Below are positions 1 through 8,688 of a stretch of DNA of 64,000 bases, one piece after another (positions within the stretch are counted from its first letter, which is position 1; each line of letters starts with the position of its first letter). The translations under genes were made by a program, and so were the position numbers. The stretch lies in assembly GCA_026125665.1 (NCBI GenBank), contig JAHCKS010000006.1, positions 45,733 to 109,732 on the forward strand, written 5' to 3'. Source of the stretch: Rubrivivax sp. Its GTDB lineage: Bacteria; Pseudomonadota; Gammaproteobacteria; Burkholderiales; Burkholderiaceae_C. The notes under the pieces were generated by a model. That model was not told where the DNA came from. It did no database searches and saw only the letters and a program-made list of their open reading frames with translations.

Positions 1-310
1 ACGACGGCAGCACGCTGATGCGCAGCGTCTGCACCTTGCCCTCGGCGGCGAGCGACGCCGCTCGCACGCCCTCGTCCAGCAGCGTCAACGCCCCCTCGAC
101 GGCGTACTGAAGCGCCGCCCCCGCGGCGTTGAGCGCGAGGCTGCGGCCGCGCCGCTCGAAGAGCGCGAAGCCGAGCTGCTGCTCGAGCAGGCGCATCTGC
201 TGGCTGACGGCGCTGTGCGTCAGATGCAGCCGTTCGGCGGTGGCACGCAGGTTCTGCGTGCGCGCCGCCTCGCGGAAGGCGGGCAGGGTGGCGAGTGGCA
301 GGCGGCTCAT
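1..310 (-). CDS. LysR-family transcriptional regulator (N-terminal part, cut by window edge)
   Basis: Only the first 103 codons are present; the gene runs off the left edge. The visible part is the LysR-type winged helix-turn-helix: a MSRLPLATLPAFREAAR opening, then AERLHLTHSAVSQQMR as the recognition helix region and LFERRGRSLALNAAG as the wing. The last residues lead into the beta strand that opens the effector-binding domain. The opening resembles GcvA-like regulators, but the effector domain is outside the window, so no ligand can be named. It is divergent from the DUF1127 gene at 455, a common arrangement in which the regulator controls itself and its neighbour. The start is the ATG whose complement lies at 308-310. 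Confidence 0.85.
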   Translation of the reverse strand, partial: MSRLPLATLPAFREAARTQNLRATAERLHLTHSAVSQQMRLLEQQLGFALFERRGRSLALNAAGAALQYAVEGALTLLDEGVRAASLAAEGKVQTLRISVLPS

Positions 311-363
311 CGTCTGGGGCCCGGCGAGGGGATCGGTCGGATGCTGGTAAGTCTGACTGCACA

Positions 364-442
364 GATCACGCAGAAATGATCGCTTCACTGGCGCCGATTT
401 GCAACCTACAGTGACCAGCACTCGATCACCGAACCGATCACC
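364..442. promoter_or_regulatory. Candidate LysR operator region with repeated GATCAC elements
   Basis: The 144-bp divergent gap between the LysR gene and the DUF1127 gene holds an inverted pair GATCA (364-368) and TGATC (377-381) separated by 8 bp, and a direct pair CGATCACC at 423-430 and 435-442. LysR proteins bind dyads in divergent promoters, so this is a plausible operator. The spacing is one base longer than the classic T-N11-A box, and binding is inferred only from position and repetition. Confidence 0.3.
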
Positions 443-454
443 CAGGAGCCCGCC

Positions 455-820
455 ATGATCCCAGTCGCCTGCTGCGCCTCCGACGCACGAGTTGCCCTGC
501 CGCTGTCGGCCGTGCCGGCGGCGCCGGTCCTGCCGGCGCCGCCGCGGGCCCGCGCCGCATCCGTCGGCCGGACTCCCGCCTCGCTGCGACAGCCGCAACT
601 GCCGGCCCGCGCGATCCGGCTCGCCCCGCCGCTCGCGGCACGCCTCGCCGACGCAGTGGCCGGTGCCTGGCGGCAGTGGCGCGAGGCCGCACGCGAACGC
701 GCCGAGTTGCGCGCGCTGGCCGCGCTCGATCCGCTGACGCTCAGGGACATCGGCATGGCCGAGCGCGCGCCGCGGCTCGAACGACCGTCCTGGGTCGACC
801 TGGAGCGCGCGCGCTGGTGA
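455..820 (+). CDS. DUF1127 domain protein
   Basis: A 121-residue protein with a long Pro/Ala-rich N-terminal part and a C-terminal DUF1127 (YjiS-like) helix pair: a Trp-rich basic helix with WRQWREAARERAEL, then LAALDPLTLRDIGM, the family hallmark. Such short arginine-rich proteins are common in Proteobacteria next to LysR genes; some have been linked to phosphate, carbon or RNA metabolism, but the role of this one is unknown. An AGGAG ribosome site at 444-448 supports the ATG at 455. Residues 1-70 look poorly conserved, so a later start is possible, although no other ATG with a ribosome site is seen. Confidence 0.75.
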   Translation: MIPVACCASDARVALPLSAVPAAPVLPAPPRARAASVGRTPASLRQPQLPARAIRLAPPLAARLADAVAGAWRQWREAARERAELRALAALDPLTLRDIGMAERAPRLERPSWVDLERARW

Positions 821-1019
821 GTGCACGCACGCGCTGCCTCGATGCGGTTCCACCCGGGCGCGCACCCCGTCTCAGCGCAGGGGTGGGTGCCTGGCTCGAT
901 GCAGGACGACGTCCGGGTCAGCGCCTGAGCGTCGGCTCGGCGGCCCGCCACCCCCGCAGGAAGCCGGCAGCAGCGACGGGGGCCGACGGCAGCGCGATCA
1001 CCTGCCGCGCTGCGGCGGC

Positions 1020-2150
1020 TCAGACGCGCGAGGTCGCCAGGCCGACGGTGCTGCGCAGCCGCTCGAGCAGCCGCGGCGCGATCTGCGTCAACGGCAACAC
1101 CTCGTCGGCGGCACCGTGCGCGATGGCCTCGCGCGGCATGCCGAAGACGACGCAGCTCGCCTCGTCCTGGCAGATGTTCCAGCTGCCGGCGTCGCGCATC
1201 CGGCGCATCGCCGCCGCGCCGTCGCCGCCCATGCCGGTGAGCATCACGCCCAGCGCGTTGCGGCCGACGACGCGCGCCGCCGACTCGAACAGCACCTCCA
1301 CCGAAGGCTTGTGCCGGTTCACCGGCTCGCCGTCGAAGACGCGCGCGATGTAGTTCGCGCCGGAGCGCTCCACCGCGAGGTGGTGGCCGCCCGGTGCGAT
1401 GTAGGCGTGGCCGGGCAGCACACGCTCGCCGTCGCGTGCCTCGGCCACCGAGAGCCGGCACAACCCGTCCAGCCGCTGCGCGTAGCTGCGCGTGAAGCCG
1501 GGCGGCATGTGCTGCGTGATCAGCACCGCCGGCGCGTCGGCCGGCAGGTTGACGAGCACCTCGCGCGTGGCCTCGGTGCCGCCGGTGGAGGCACCGATGA
1601 AGATGAGCTTCTCGGTCGACAGGCGCCCGAGCAGCGCACCGCCGCCGGACGGGGTGGCCGGCGCGTGCGCCGCGCCTGGCGAGGCCGTGCCGTGGGGCGC
1701 GGGATGCGCCGCGGCACCCGCTGCCGCCGGCGCGGCGGCATGCCGCTGCACGCGCGCGCGTGCGGCGATGCGGATCTTCTCGGTGATCTCGGTGCCGAGC
1801 TGGCGCAGGCCGTCGCTGACGCCGATCTTCGGCTTGGCGACGAAGTCCACCGCGCCGAGCTCCAGCGCGCGCAGCGTGACGTCCGCGCCTCGCTCGGTGA
1901 GCGTGGAGACCATCAGCACCGGCATGGGCCGCAGGCGCATCAGCCGCGCCAGGAAGTCCAGCCCGTCCATGCGCGGCATCTCGACGTCCAGCGTGATGAC
2001 GTCCGGGTTCAGGTTGCGGATCATCTCGCGCGCCACCAGCGGGTCGCTGGCCGCGCCGATGCACTGCATGTCGGCCTGCCGGTTGATGATCTCGGTGAGC
2101 AGGCTGCGCACGAGTGCGGAGTCGTCCACCACCAGGACTCGGGTCTTCAT
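1020..2150 (-). CDS. cheB: Chemotaxis response regulator protein-glutamate methylesterase CheB
   Basis: A 376-residue cytoplasmic enzyme that removes methyl groups from (and deamidates) chemoreceptor glutamates, opposing CheR in adaptation. Residues 1-120 are a receiver domain with the acidic pair D9-D10, phospho-acceptor D55 in [12 protein letters not shown] and K107. An Ala/Pro-rich linker (about 132-175) leads to the methylesterase domain with the catalytic triad S188 (GASTGG), H214 (ITQHMPPGF) and D310 (LTGMGGDG). The start is the ATG giving [11 protein letters not shown]; the longer open frame upstream only overlaps cheD in another frame. It is last of three co-directional genes cheR-cheD-cheB, 56 bp after cheD. 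Length and motifs are normal for the family. Confidence 0.97.
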   Translation of the reverse strand: MKTRVLVVDDSALVRSLLTEIINRQADMQCIGAASDPLVAREMIRNLNPDVITLDVEMPRMDGLDFLARLMRLRPMPVLMVSTLTERGADVTLRALELGAVDFVAKPKIGVSDGLRQLGTEITEKIRIAARARVQRHAAAPAAAGAAAHPAPHGTASPGAAHAPATPSGGGALLGRLSTEKLIFIGASTGGTEATREVLVNLPADAPAVLITQHMPPGFTRSYAQRLDGLCRLSVAEARDGERVLPGHAYIAPGGHHLAVERSGANYIARVFDGEPVNRHKPSVEVLFESAARVVGRNALGVMLTGMGGDGAAAMRRMRDAGSWNICQDEASCVVFGMPREAIAHGAADEVLPLTQIAPRLLERLRSTVGLATSRV

Positions 2151-2206
2151 CGCGGGCTCCCTGGTTCGTCTTGTCGTGTCGTGTGGCTCGGCGTGCGCGG
2201 CCGGGC

Positions 2207-2896
2207 TCAGAACAGGTCGACGCTGCCGCCGGCGCCGCCGGCCGCGCCGGTGCTGGCCGCCTGCGCCGCGGCCTGGCGCTCCTGCGCCAGCAGCACGTCG
2301 GTGTTCGTGGTGGCCAGGCGCTTGACCATCGCCTTGCCGCTGCCCGGCAGGAAACACACCTTGCGCGGATAGATGTCGAGCACGTCCTTGCTGACCACCG
2401 TGATGCGCTCGGTGCGCAGGTAGTCGAGCACGAACTGCGTGTTGCGCTCGCCGACGTTGATGGTGGTCATGCCACCGATCACGGCGCCGCCACCGAAGAC
2501 CTTGGCTTCCATCGCCCCGCGGTTGGCGCCGCGCTTGACGAGCTCGCCGATGAGCTGGTCCATCGCGAAGTGTCCGTAGCGGCCGCTGGCGTCGCCGCTG
2601 CCGCCGCCCCCGTCGGGCAGCAGGAAGTGGTTCATGCCGCCGACGCGCCGCTCGCGGTCCCACAGGCAGGCGGCGATGCACGAGCCGAGCGTCGTCATCA
2701 CGAGCACGTCCTCGTCGTGCACGAAGAACTCGCCCGGCAGCACCTTCACCGCTTCCTTGCCGAAGTGCGCGTCCCAGTAGAAGAACGAGGCTTCGCCCGG
2801 CTTGCGCGCGCGGCTGCGCAGCCGCTCCAGGCGTGCCTGCTGTTGCGCGATGCCGGCGGGGGTGCCGGCGGGGGAGGGGGCGAGGGCCACCGACAT
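2207..2896 (-). CDS. cheD: Chemoreceptor glutamine deamidase CheD
   Basis: A 229-residue deamidase acting on chemoreceptor glutamines, and in several bacteria a partner of CheC or CheY-P signalling. The Cys-His active site is visible: C73 in [13 protein letters not shown] and H90 in GGMNHFLLP. Further family blocks are MEAKVFGGG and [13 protein letters not shown]. The start giving [11 protein letters not shown] lies 13 bp after the cheR stop codon, which indicates translation from one transcript. The C-terminal tail after about residue 200 is Ala/Gly-rich and probably disordered. Confidence 0.95.
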   Translation of the reverse strand: MSVALAPSPAGTPAGIAQQQARLERLRSRARKPGEASFFYWDAHFGKEAVKVLPGEFFVHDEDVLVMTTLGSCIAACLWDRERRVGGMNHFLLPDGGGGSGDASGRYGHFAMDQLIGELVKRGANRGAMEAKVFGGGAVIGGMTTINVGERNTQFVLDYLRTERITVVSKDVLDIYPRKVCFLPGSGKAMVKRLATTNTDVLLAQERQAAAQAASTGAAGGAGGSVDLF

Positions 2897-2909
2897 GGTT
2901 CGTGCCGCG

Positions 2910-3788
2910 TCAGACGCGCTCGTAGATCGTCTTGCCGCGCAGGCGGAAGAGATCGCGCGCGTCGCTGAAGTTCTCGGAGTGGCCCACGTACAGCAGGCCG
3001 CCGGGCTTGAGCACGCCGTGCGTGCGCTGCAGCACGCGCCGCTGCGTGGCATTGTCGAAGTAGATCATCACGTTGCGGCAGAAGACGATGTCGAATGCCG
3101 GCCCGAGACGCGACCAGTCGCCGTTGACGAGGTTGAAGGTCGCGAAGCGCACCAGCCGCGCGAGCTCGGGACGCACGCGCACGCGGCCCTCGTTGGCGCC
3201 GGTGCCGCGCTGGAAGTGGCGGCGCAGCCGCTCGGGGCCGAGGCCGCGCGACTCGGCACCGTAGACCCCGCGCTCGGCCGTGGCCAGCACGTGGGTGTCG
3301 ATGTCGCTGGCCAGGATCTCCACGTTCGCCGAGGCACCGAGGGCCTCCACGGCCGTCATCGCCAGCGAGTACGGCTCCTCGCCGGTGCTGGCGGCACTGC
3401 ACCAGATGCGCAGCGGCTGGCCGCCTGCGGCCAGGTGTGCGGCACGCGCGCGCAGGTCCTCGGCCAGCGCCGTGAAGTGGTGTTCCTCCCTGAAGAACGA
3501 CGTGAGGTTGGTCGTCAGGCAGTTGACGAACCGCTGCAGCTCGGCGTCGGCGGCGGCGCCTCCGGTGGCGATCGCGCGCTCCAGGTGTTGAAGGTAGTCG
3601 GCGAAGCTCGCATGCCCCGTCTCGCGCAGCCGGCGCGACAGGCGGCCGTAGACCATCGCCTGCTTGCCCTCGGCGAGGTGGATGCCGGCATGCCGGTGGA
3701 TCAGCCGGCGCACCTGGTCGAAGTCGCCGCGGGTCATCGCGAATTCGGCGGCCCCTTCGGCGAGGGCGAGCGTGGACGGTTCGAACAT
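2910..3788 (-). CDS. cheR: Chemotaxis protein-glutamate O-methyltransferase CheR
   Basis: A 292-residue SAM-dependent methyltransferase that methylates receptor glutamates. The N-terminal helical domain (about 1-95) has DFDQVRRLIHRHAGIHL and a basic YGRLSRRLRE helix. The C-terminal Rossmann-like domain shows the SAM site IWCSAASTGEEPYSLAM, the D-x-D stretch ILASDIDTHVL, FCRNVMIYFD and GHSENF. I chose the start MFEPSTLAL; an upstream in-frame methionine adds 28 Pro-rich residues with no family similarity. It is the first gene of cheR-cheD-cheB. The rest of the chemotaxis cluster is not in the window. Confidence 0.96.
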   Translation of the reverse strand: MFEPSTLALAEGAAEFAMTRGDFDQVRRLIHRHAGIHLAEGKQAMVYGRLSRRLRETGHASFADYLQHLERAIATGGAAADAELQRFVNCLTTNLTSFFREEHHFTALAEDLRARAAHLAAGGQPLRIWCSAASTGEEPYSLAMTAVEALGASANVEILASDIDTHVLATAERGVYGAESRGLGPERLRRHFQRGTGANEGRVRVRPELARLVRFATFNLVNGDWSRLGPAFDIVFCRNVMIYFDNATQRRVLQRTHGVLKPGGLLYVGHSENFSDARDLFRLRGKTIYERV

Positions 3789-3967
3789 GGGACTCGGAAG
3801 CGGGTGCCGCGCGAACGGGGAGGCAGGCGGCGACGAAGGGTGCCGGGGAACGGAGAAGAGCGCCGGACGCACGCGAGCGCGCGGGACGCGACCTCACCGG
3901 GTTTTCGGCCCGCCGGGGGGCAAATCAAGGCTCGATCTGGCACGTGAACCCCGGCCAGTTCATGGCG

Positions 3968-3994
3968 TTGCGCCCTCGGGGCCGCTGCTAGACT
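3968..3994 (+). promoter_or_regulatory. Putative sigma-70 promoter for the diguanylate cyclase operon
   Basis: In the 296-bp divergent gap between cheR and the cyclase gene there is TTGCGC (3968-3973) and TAGACT (3989-3994) with a short 15-bp spacer, plus an extended -10 TG dinucleotide at 3986-3987. The predicted transcript start near 4001 lies before both candidate start codons. The rest of the gap shows nothing recognisable. Confidence 0.35.
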
Positions 3995-4084
3995 GGATTC
4001 GGGCCCGGGTATCCGTCGTCGCCGCTGGCGTTGCGACGCGGTCTCCGGGCCCGTTGTTGTGCCGAACACGCCGCCCACCCGCTC

Positions 4085-4804
4085 TTGAAGAGCCTTTTCG
4101 CCCCACCGACGCCCGGCCCGTTGCAGCTCGAGCAGGCGCTGCAGCTGCTGGCGCAGTCCGGCCGCGAGCCGCCGCCGGGCGTGCCCGGCAGCGCGCCGTG
4201 GGTGCAGGGCCTCATCGACGCGCTGGTCGAGCTGTCCAGCCGCGACGCGCTCACGGGGCTGGCCAACCGCCGCGCCTTCGAGCTGGCGCTGGCCCGCGAA
4301 GCCGACCGCGTGGCGCGCAGCGGCGAGCCGGCGCTGCTGCTCGTGCTGGACATCGATCACTTCAAGCGCGTCAACGACACCCACGGCCATGCCGCCGGCG
4401 ACGAGGTGATCCGCACCGTAGCGCTGGCGCTGGTGGACAGCGTGCGCCCGATGGACCTCGTGGCGCGCGTGGGCGGCGAGGAGTTCGCGATCATCCTGCC
4501 CAACTGCGGCGCCGGTTTCGGCCAGACGGTGGCCGAACGCGTGCGCCGGCGCATCGAGGCGATGCCGGTGCAGGTCTCGCCGACCCAGCAGGTGCCGGTG
4601 ACCGCCAGCGTCGGCGGCGCCTTCGCCCCGCAGTGGGTGCGTTGCACGCCCGGCCTGTGGCTCGAGCGTGCCGACCAGCAGCTCTACCGCGCCAAGGCGC
4701 AGGGCCGCAACCTCGTGCAGCTCGAGCAGGCGGCGATCTCGGTCGTCAGCAACGAAGAGAAGCGCCTGCTGTTCGACACCTTTCCGATGACGGATCACGA
4801 ATGA
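4085..4804 (+). CDS. GGDEF-domain diguanylate cyclase
   Basis: A 239-residue protein predicted to make the second messenger c-di-GMP from two GTP. The GGDEF domain spans about residues 50-215: DALTGLANRRAF, metal-binding LDIDHFKRVND, and the active loop GGEEF at 130-134. An inhibitory-site RxxD motif (RPMD, 121-124) lies exactly five residues before it, so product inhibition is likely. No transmembrane or PAS domain is seen, so it should be cytosolic. The start is uncertain: there is no ATG. I prefer TTG at 4085 (MKSLFAPP); TTG at 4031 would add 18 Arg/Cys-rich residues that look non-native. The stop overlaps the start of the FlhG-like gene by four bases (ATGA), implying coupling. Confidence 0.9.
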   Translation: MKSLFAPPTPGPLQLEQALQLLAQSGREPPPGVPGSAPWVQGLIDALVELSSRDALTGLANRRAFELALAREADRVARSGEPALLLVLDIDHFKRVNDTHGHAAGDEVIRTVALALVDSVRPMDLVARVGGEEFAIILPNCGAGFGQTVAERVRRRIEAMPVQVSPTQQVPVTASVGGAFAPQWVRCTPGLWLERADQQLYRAKAQGRNLVQLEQAAISVVSNEEKRLLFDTFPMTDHE

Positions 4805-5622
4805 GCCCCCCGATCACCGCGGTCACGAGCGCCGCTGCCGCGGGCAGCGCCGGCGCGCCGCTGCCGCACATCACCGCCGTCACCAGCGGCAAGGGCGGGG
4901 TGGGCAAGACCTTCGTCTGCGCCAACCTGGCCGCGGCGCTGGCCCGCACCGGCAGGCGCGTGCTCGTGCTGGACGCCGACCTGGGCCTGGCGAACCTCGA
5001 CGTGGTGCTGAACCTCTACCCGAAGATCACGCTGCACGACGTGTTCACCGGCAAGGCGAACCTCGGCGACGCGGTGCTGCCGGCGCCAGGCGGCTTCTCG
5101 GTGCTGCTCGCGGGCTCGGGCATGGTCGAGTACTCGCGCATGACGCCCGAGGTGCGCGACCAGCTGCAGGCGCTCGTGGCCGAGGTGGCGCCGAAGTTCG
5201 ACCACGTGCTGCTCGACACCGGCGCCGGCATCTCCGACGTCGTGCTCTACACCGTGTCGCTGGCCGCCGAGGTGCTGATCGTCGCGACGCCCGAGCCGAC
5301 CTCGCTCACCGACGCCTACGCCACGATCAAGGTGCTGGCCACCACGCAGGGCCGCCGGCGGCTGCACCTGCTCGTCAACCAGGTGCGCCGGCCGGGCGAA
5401 GGCCGCGGCGTGCGCGCGCAGCTGCAGCAGGTGGTGGACCGCTACGTCAACCCGACGCTCGAGCCGGGCTCGGGCGCCGTGCGGCTGGAGCTCGTCGGCG
5501 AGGTCCCGGCCGACCCGGCGGTGCGCGAAGCGGTGCAGCGCCGCCAGCTGCTGCTCGAGACGATGCCGGGCACGGCGGCGGCGATGGCACTGGTCAACGC
5601 CGCGGTCAGAATGCCGGCGTGA
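4801..5622 (+). CDS. MinD/ParA-family ATPase, FlhG (FleN/YlxH)-like
   Basis: A 273-residue deviant-Walker ATPase. After a short Ala/Ser-rich leader it carries GKGGVGKT (30-37), the DADLGLANLDVVL switch I block, LLDTGAGIS (switch II) and VATPEPTSLTDAYA. These are typical of FlhG, which sets flagellar number by antagonising FlhF or FlhC/FleQ. The nearby chemotaxis genes support a motility link, but flhF is not visible here, so a more general MinD-like role remains possible. The FlhG-type N-terminal DQAxxLR helix that activates FlhF is not obvious. It overlaps both neighbouring genes by four bases and so sits inside an operon with a diguanylate cyclase and a hemoglobin. Confidence 0.85.
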   Translation: MSPPITAVTSAAAAGSAGAPLPHITAVTSGKGGVGKTFVCANLAAALARTGRRVLVLDADLGLANLDVVLNLYPKITLHDVFTGKANLGDAVLPAPGGFSVLLAGSGMVEYSRMTPEVRDQLQALVAEVAPKFDHVLLDTGAGISDVVLYTVSLAAEVLIVATPEPTSLTDAYATIKVLATTQGRRRLHLLVNQVRRPGEGRGVRAQLQQVVDRYVNPTLEPGSGAVRLELVGEVPADPAVREAVQRRQLLLETMPGTAAAMALVNAAVRMPA

Positions 5623-6029
5623 GCGCAGCTGCCCCGGACACCCCCGCGACCGCGCGGACCACCCCCTTCGAGCTGCTCGGCGGCGAGGCCGGCGTGCGCT
5701 CGCTCGTCGACCGCTTCTACGACCTGATGGACCTGGAGCCGGCCTATGCCGGCCTGAGGCGGCTGCACCCGCCCACGCTCGAGGGCTCGCGCGACAAGCT
5801 CTTCTGGTACCTGTGCGGCTGGCTCGGCGGCCCGAACCACTACGTGCAGCGCTTCGGCCACCCGCGGCTGCGCGCCCGCCACCTGCCCTACGCCATCGGC
5901 ACGGCCGAGCGCGACCAGTGGATGGCGTGCATGCGCCAGGCGCTGCGCGAGGAGGCGGTCGAGGCACGACTGGCCGAGCGGCTGGGCGAGGCCTTCAGCG
6001 GTGTGGCCGACTGGATGCGCAACCAATGA
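5619..6029 (+). CDS. Group II truncated hemoglobin (TrHbO/YjbI type)
   Basis: A 136-residue 2-over-2 globin binding heme and small gases. Key positions are visible: proximal histidine H88 in RARHLPYAIG, the TrHb2 tryptophan W101 (G8) in RDQWMACM, and the distal region FYDLMDLEPAY. The LFWYLCGWLGG block is typical of group II. The GTG start at 5619 overlaps the preceding stop by four bases. Its place between a FlhG-like ATPase and a lipoprotein gene, after a c-di-GMP synthase, suggests a link between oxygen or NO status and motility or surface behaviour; that link is inferred from context only. Confidence 0.93.
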   Translation: MSAAAPDTPATARTTPFELLGGEAGVRSLVDRFYDLMDLEPAYAGLRRLHPPTLEGSRDKLFWYLCGWLGGPNHYVQRFGHPRLRARHLPYAIGTAERDQWMACMRQALREEAVEARLAERLGEAFSGVADWMRNQ

Positions 6030-6478
6030 GCGGGCCGGCGCCAGCGACGCAAGCGGCACGATCGGCACGAGAGGCGCGTGCGGCGCGTGCGGCGCGAGCG
6101 GCAGGGGCAGCCACGCGGCGGGGGCCGCGGCCGACGAGCCTGCGCGGGGCACGCGGCGCCGCGCTCGTTGCCGCGGCGGGGTTGCTCGCCGCCTGCGTCG
6201 TCGTGCCCGTGACACGCGACGTCTACGACCCCGACTGCCGCCTGATGCGGCGCGAGGTCGTGCTCGATGCGGCCGTGATCGGCCAGTTCCACAGCTGCAG
6301 CGGCCAGCAATGCTCGGTGCTGCTGGCCACGCTTGGGGTGGTCAGTGCCGCCACGCTCGTCGTGAGCGGCAGCCTGGCGGTCGTGGGCAACGTCGTGTAC
6401 TGGATGGAGCACGAGGCGAACTGCCGCCGGCAGCGCGGCCCCGCCACGCCGGCATCGAGCCCGTCGCAGCCGACCTGA
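6026..6478 (+). CDS. Putative outer-membrane lipoprotein, unknown function
   Basis: A 150-residue protein starting with ATG at 6026, which overlaps the globin stop (ATGA). The N-terminal region is unusually long and Arg/Ala-rich (about 40 residues with repeated AAR units) before a hydrophobic stretch [12 protein letters not shown] that fits a lipobox (LAAC). The mature part has several cysteines ([16 protein letters not shown]) and a second hydrophobic segment [24 protein letters not shown], so it may be membrane-anchored at two points. I do not recognise a named family. The repeated GCGCGTGCG sequence at about 6070-6105 may be a local expansion of the signal-peptide region. Confidence 0.6.
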   Translation: MSGPAPATQAARSAREARAARAARAAGAATRRGPRPTSLRGARGAALVAAAGLLAACVVVPVTRDVYDPDCRLMRREVVLDAAVIGQFHSCSGQQCSVLLATLGVVSAATLVVSGSLAVVGNVVYWMEHEANCRRQRGPATPASSPSQPT

Positions 6479-6557
6479 GCGTCCGGGTCGCCGTCGCACG
6501 CTGCTCGCCGCGCTTGTGCGGGCGCCTGCGCAGCGCCGCACTCTTGCCAGCGCCTGC

Positions 6558-7219
6558 TCAGCGCGGCGCGCCGGCCAGCAGGACGATCAGCGCGCCGGCG
6601 CCACCCTGTGGCGCGCTGGCCTGGGCGAAGGCGATCACCGCGTCGCTCTGCGCCAGCCAGCGCTGCACCTTGGCCTTCAGCACCGGCGCCCGCCCCGGCG
6701 AGCCGAGGCCCTTGCCGTGCACGACGCGCAGGCAGCGCCACCCCTTCCGGCGCGCGCCGCCGATGAAGCTGGCGAGGGCCTCGCGCGCTTCGTCGCGGCG
6801 CAACCCGTGCAGGTCGAGTCCGCCCTGAATGGCCCAGTGGCCGCGCCGCAGCTTGGCGAGCACGTCGGGCGGCACGCCGGCCCGGCGGAAGCCGAGCCCG
6901 TCGTCGGTGAGCAGCAGCGACTCGACATCCACGGTGTCGGACCAGGCCTCGCGCAGCGCGGCCTGCTCGTCGAGCTGGCGCTGGCGCGGCTCGGGGGTGG
7001 CCTGCGGCGGGTCGGGTGTGCGGTGGCCGCGCTCGCGCAGCGGCCGCACCGGGCCCACTGCGTCGGCGAAAGCGCGGCGCTCGCGCTCCTCGGCGTGCCG
7101 GGCCGTCGCCTCGGCCTCGCGCCGCGCCTGCCCGGCGCGCCGTCGCTCGCGCAGCGTGCCCGCAGCGCGGCCAGCGCGGCCATCGGGTTGCCCGGCGGGC
7201 CGGCCGAGGCCTTGCTCAT
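6558..7219 (-). CDS. Smr-domain DNA-binding/endonuclease protein (apparent frameshift near its start)
   Basis: The C-terminal part is a clear Smr (MutS2-type) domain: [45 protein letters not shown] and [10 protein letters not shown], with the LDLHG and HGKG motifs of the nuclease fold. The natural start [21 protein letters not shown] (ATG complement at 7217-7219) is in a different frame from this domain. Reading shifts from one frame to the other around 7154-7160, where a one-base change would join the N-terminus to [16 protein letters not shown]. In the Smr frame alone the upstream sequence has no sensible start. This is either a sequencing/assembly error or a real inactivating mutation. Confidence 0.75.
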
Positions 7220-7337
7220 TGCGCCGCCCTCGCGCCGGCGGCCTGGCCGTGCACCTGCGCCGCGCCCAGGCGGCTCGCAAGACGACCTCCGCGCCCGAGG
7301 CGCTGCGGTGCGAGCGCCTCGCAGCGGCCGTGCGCGT

Positions 7338-8018
7338 TCACAGCAGGCCCCGTTCGGCGAACGACACCACCTGCCCGCGCCCGACGACGAGGTGATCGAG
7401 CACGCGGACGTCCACGAGCTGCAGCGCCGCCTTCAGCGACTGCGTGACGAACTCGTCGGCGCGCGAGGGCTCGGCCAGTCCCGAGGGGTGGTTGTGAGCC
7501 AGCACCACGGCCGCGGCGTTCAGCTCCAGCGCCCGGCGCACGATCTCGCGCGGGTGCACGCTGGTCTGGTTCACGGTGCCCTGGAACAGGTGCTCCAGCG
7601 CCAGCAGCCGGTGCTGGTTGTCCAGGAAGACGACGGCGAACACCTCGCGCGCCAGGCCGCCCAGGTGCAGCGCGACGTAGTCCTTCAGCCGTGCCGGGGC
7701 ATCGAACACCGGCGCCTCGGCCAGCGGCTGCGCCAGCGCGCGCCGCGCGATCTCCATCACCGCCAGCAGCTCGGCGCGCTTGGCCGGGCCCAGGCCCTTG
7801 ACGCGCTTCAGCGCCGCCAGCTGCGGCGCGCCGGCGCCCAGCAGCCCGGCGAACCCCCGGCACTCGTCGAGCACGCGGCGCGCCAGTTCGAGCACGCCGA
7901 CGCCGCGCGCGCCGGTGCGCAGCAGCAAGGCCAGCAGCTCGGCGTCGGCCAGCGCCTGGCTGCCGCGCGCCAGCAGCTTCTCGCGAGGGCGTTCCTCGAC
8001 GGGCAGGTCCTTCAACAT
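7338..8018 (-). CDS. radC: RadC family JAB/MPN-domain protein
   Basis: A 226-residue protein with an N-terminal helix-hairpin-helix region ([24 protein letters not shown]) and a C-terminal MPN/JAMM metal-binding domain with [15 protein letters not shown]. It was named for DNA repair, but its biochemical role is not settled. The start is the ATG giving [16 protein letters not shown], the family's usual opening; the longer frame adds 13 unrelated residues. It is co-directional with smr after a 118-bp gap. It is divergent from fkpB, and about 210 bp separate the two starts. Confidence 0.95.
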   Translation of the reverse strand: MLKDLPVEERPREKLLARGSQALADAELLALLLRTGARGVGVLELARRVLDECRGFAGLLGAGAPQLAALKRVKGLGPAKRAELLAVMEIARRALAQPLAEAPVFDAPARLKDYVALHLGGLAREVFAVVFLDNQHRLLALEHLFQGTVNQTSVHPREIVRRALELNAAAVVLAHNHPSGLAEPSRADEFVTQSLKAALQLVDVRVLDHLVVGRGQVVSFAERGLL

Positions 8019-8068
8019 CGTCGGCTCGGGGGGAAACGTCGTGCGGTCTTCGCGCAAGGGGGGCTCGC

Positions 8069-8074
8069 TAGAAT
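8069..8074 (+). promoter_or_regulatory. Putative -10 element upstream of fkpB-ispH
   Basis: TAGAAT in the context GCTAGAATCG is a close match to the sigma-70 -10 hexamer and is the only AT-rich patch in the radC-fkpB gap. No convincing -35 is seen at 16-18 bp, so support rests on the hexamer and its position. It would give a leader of about 150 nt. Confidence 0.3.
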
Positions 8075-8229
8075 CGCAGGCAGTCTATGTGAGCGCCGTG
8101 CGGCCCCGGCACGCCGTCCGACCCCCCGGGCGGCGGCCCCCGCAAGGTGGCCCACGCACCCCCTCGCTTCCTCGCGCGCGGCGCCGCCGCCCCGCCGGGG
8201 CCGCAAAGTCGCGAGCCGCGAAGCCGTCC

Positions 8230-8688
8230 ATGGCCACCCCCCAGCCGCAACGTGTCGAACCCGGGTCGTTCCTGACCCTGCACTACCGCCTTGCCGGTGC
8301 CGACGGCCACGCGGTCGTGGACACGTTCGCCGACAAGCCGGCCACGCTGTCGCTGGGCGCCGGCCAGCTCGCGCCGGCCATCGAGGCGCGGCTGCTCGGC
8401 CTGGCCGAAGGCGCGAGCGCGAGCTTCGAGCTGCCCGCCGGCGCCGCCTTCGGCGAACGCAACCCCCGGCTGCTGCAGCGCGTGAAGCGCGCGCTGCTGG
8501 CCGAGCTCGGCGAGCCGGGCGCCGAGTACGAGGTCGGCGACGTGGTCGAGTTCCCCACGCCCGGCGGCGAGGGCCGCTACGCCGGTGTCGTGCGCGAGTG
8601 CGGGCCCGACTGGCTGCTGTTCGACTTCAACCATCCGCTGGCGGGCCAGGCCGTGCGCTTCGACGTGCAGCTGCTGGGGGTGCTGTGA
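8230..8688 (+). CDS. fkpB: FKBP-type peptidyl-prolyl cis-trans isomerase, SlpA/FkpB type
   Basis: A 152-residue cytosolic prolyl isomerase and chaperone of the SlyD/SlpA group. It shows the FKBP core [34 protein letters not shown], and an inserted-flap region [20 protein letters not shown], ending with [20 protein letters not shown], the characteristic SlyD-type C-terminus. Its stop overlaps the ispH GTG start by four bases. The fkpB-ispH pair is conserved widely in Proteobacteria, which supports both calls. I start it at ATG 8230; longer readings run through Pro/Arg-rich non-coding sequence. Confidence 0.93.
   Translation: MATPQPQRVEPGSFLTLHYRLAGADGHAVVDTFADKPATLSLGAGQLAPAIEARLLGLAEGASASFELPAGAAFGERNPRLLQRVKRALLAELGEPGAEYEVGDVVEFPTPGGEGRYAGVVRECGPDWLLFDFNHPLAGQAVRFDVQLLGVL

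Noticed and set aside
406-2064. Long minus-strand frame of 552 codons overlapping cheB and the DUF1127 gene
   Set aside because: Arg/Ala/His-rich shadow frame of real genes in GC-rich DNA. The cheB reading explains the region with catalytic motifs. Many similar long frames elsewhere (for example 8577-11141, 12055-14127, 29440-33519, 35223-37889) were dropped for the same reason.
3938-3955. TGGCAC near the chemotaxis genes as a sigma-54 promoter
   Set aside because: The matching TTGC-type -12 element is missing at the required spacing.
6061-6110. GC-rich short repeats as a CRISPR-like or intergenic repeat array
   Set aside because: They are imperfect and lie inside the coding frame of the lipoprotein's Ala/Arg-rich N-terminus; no spacers exist.
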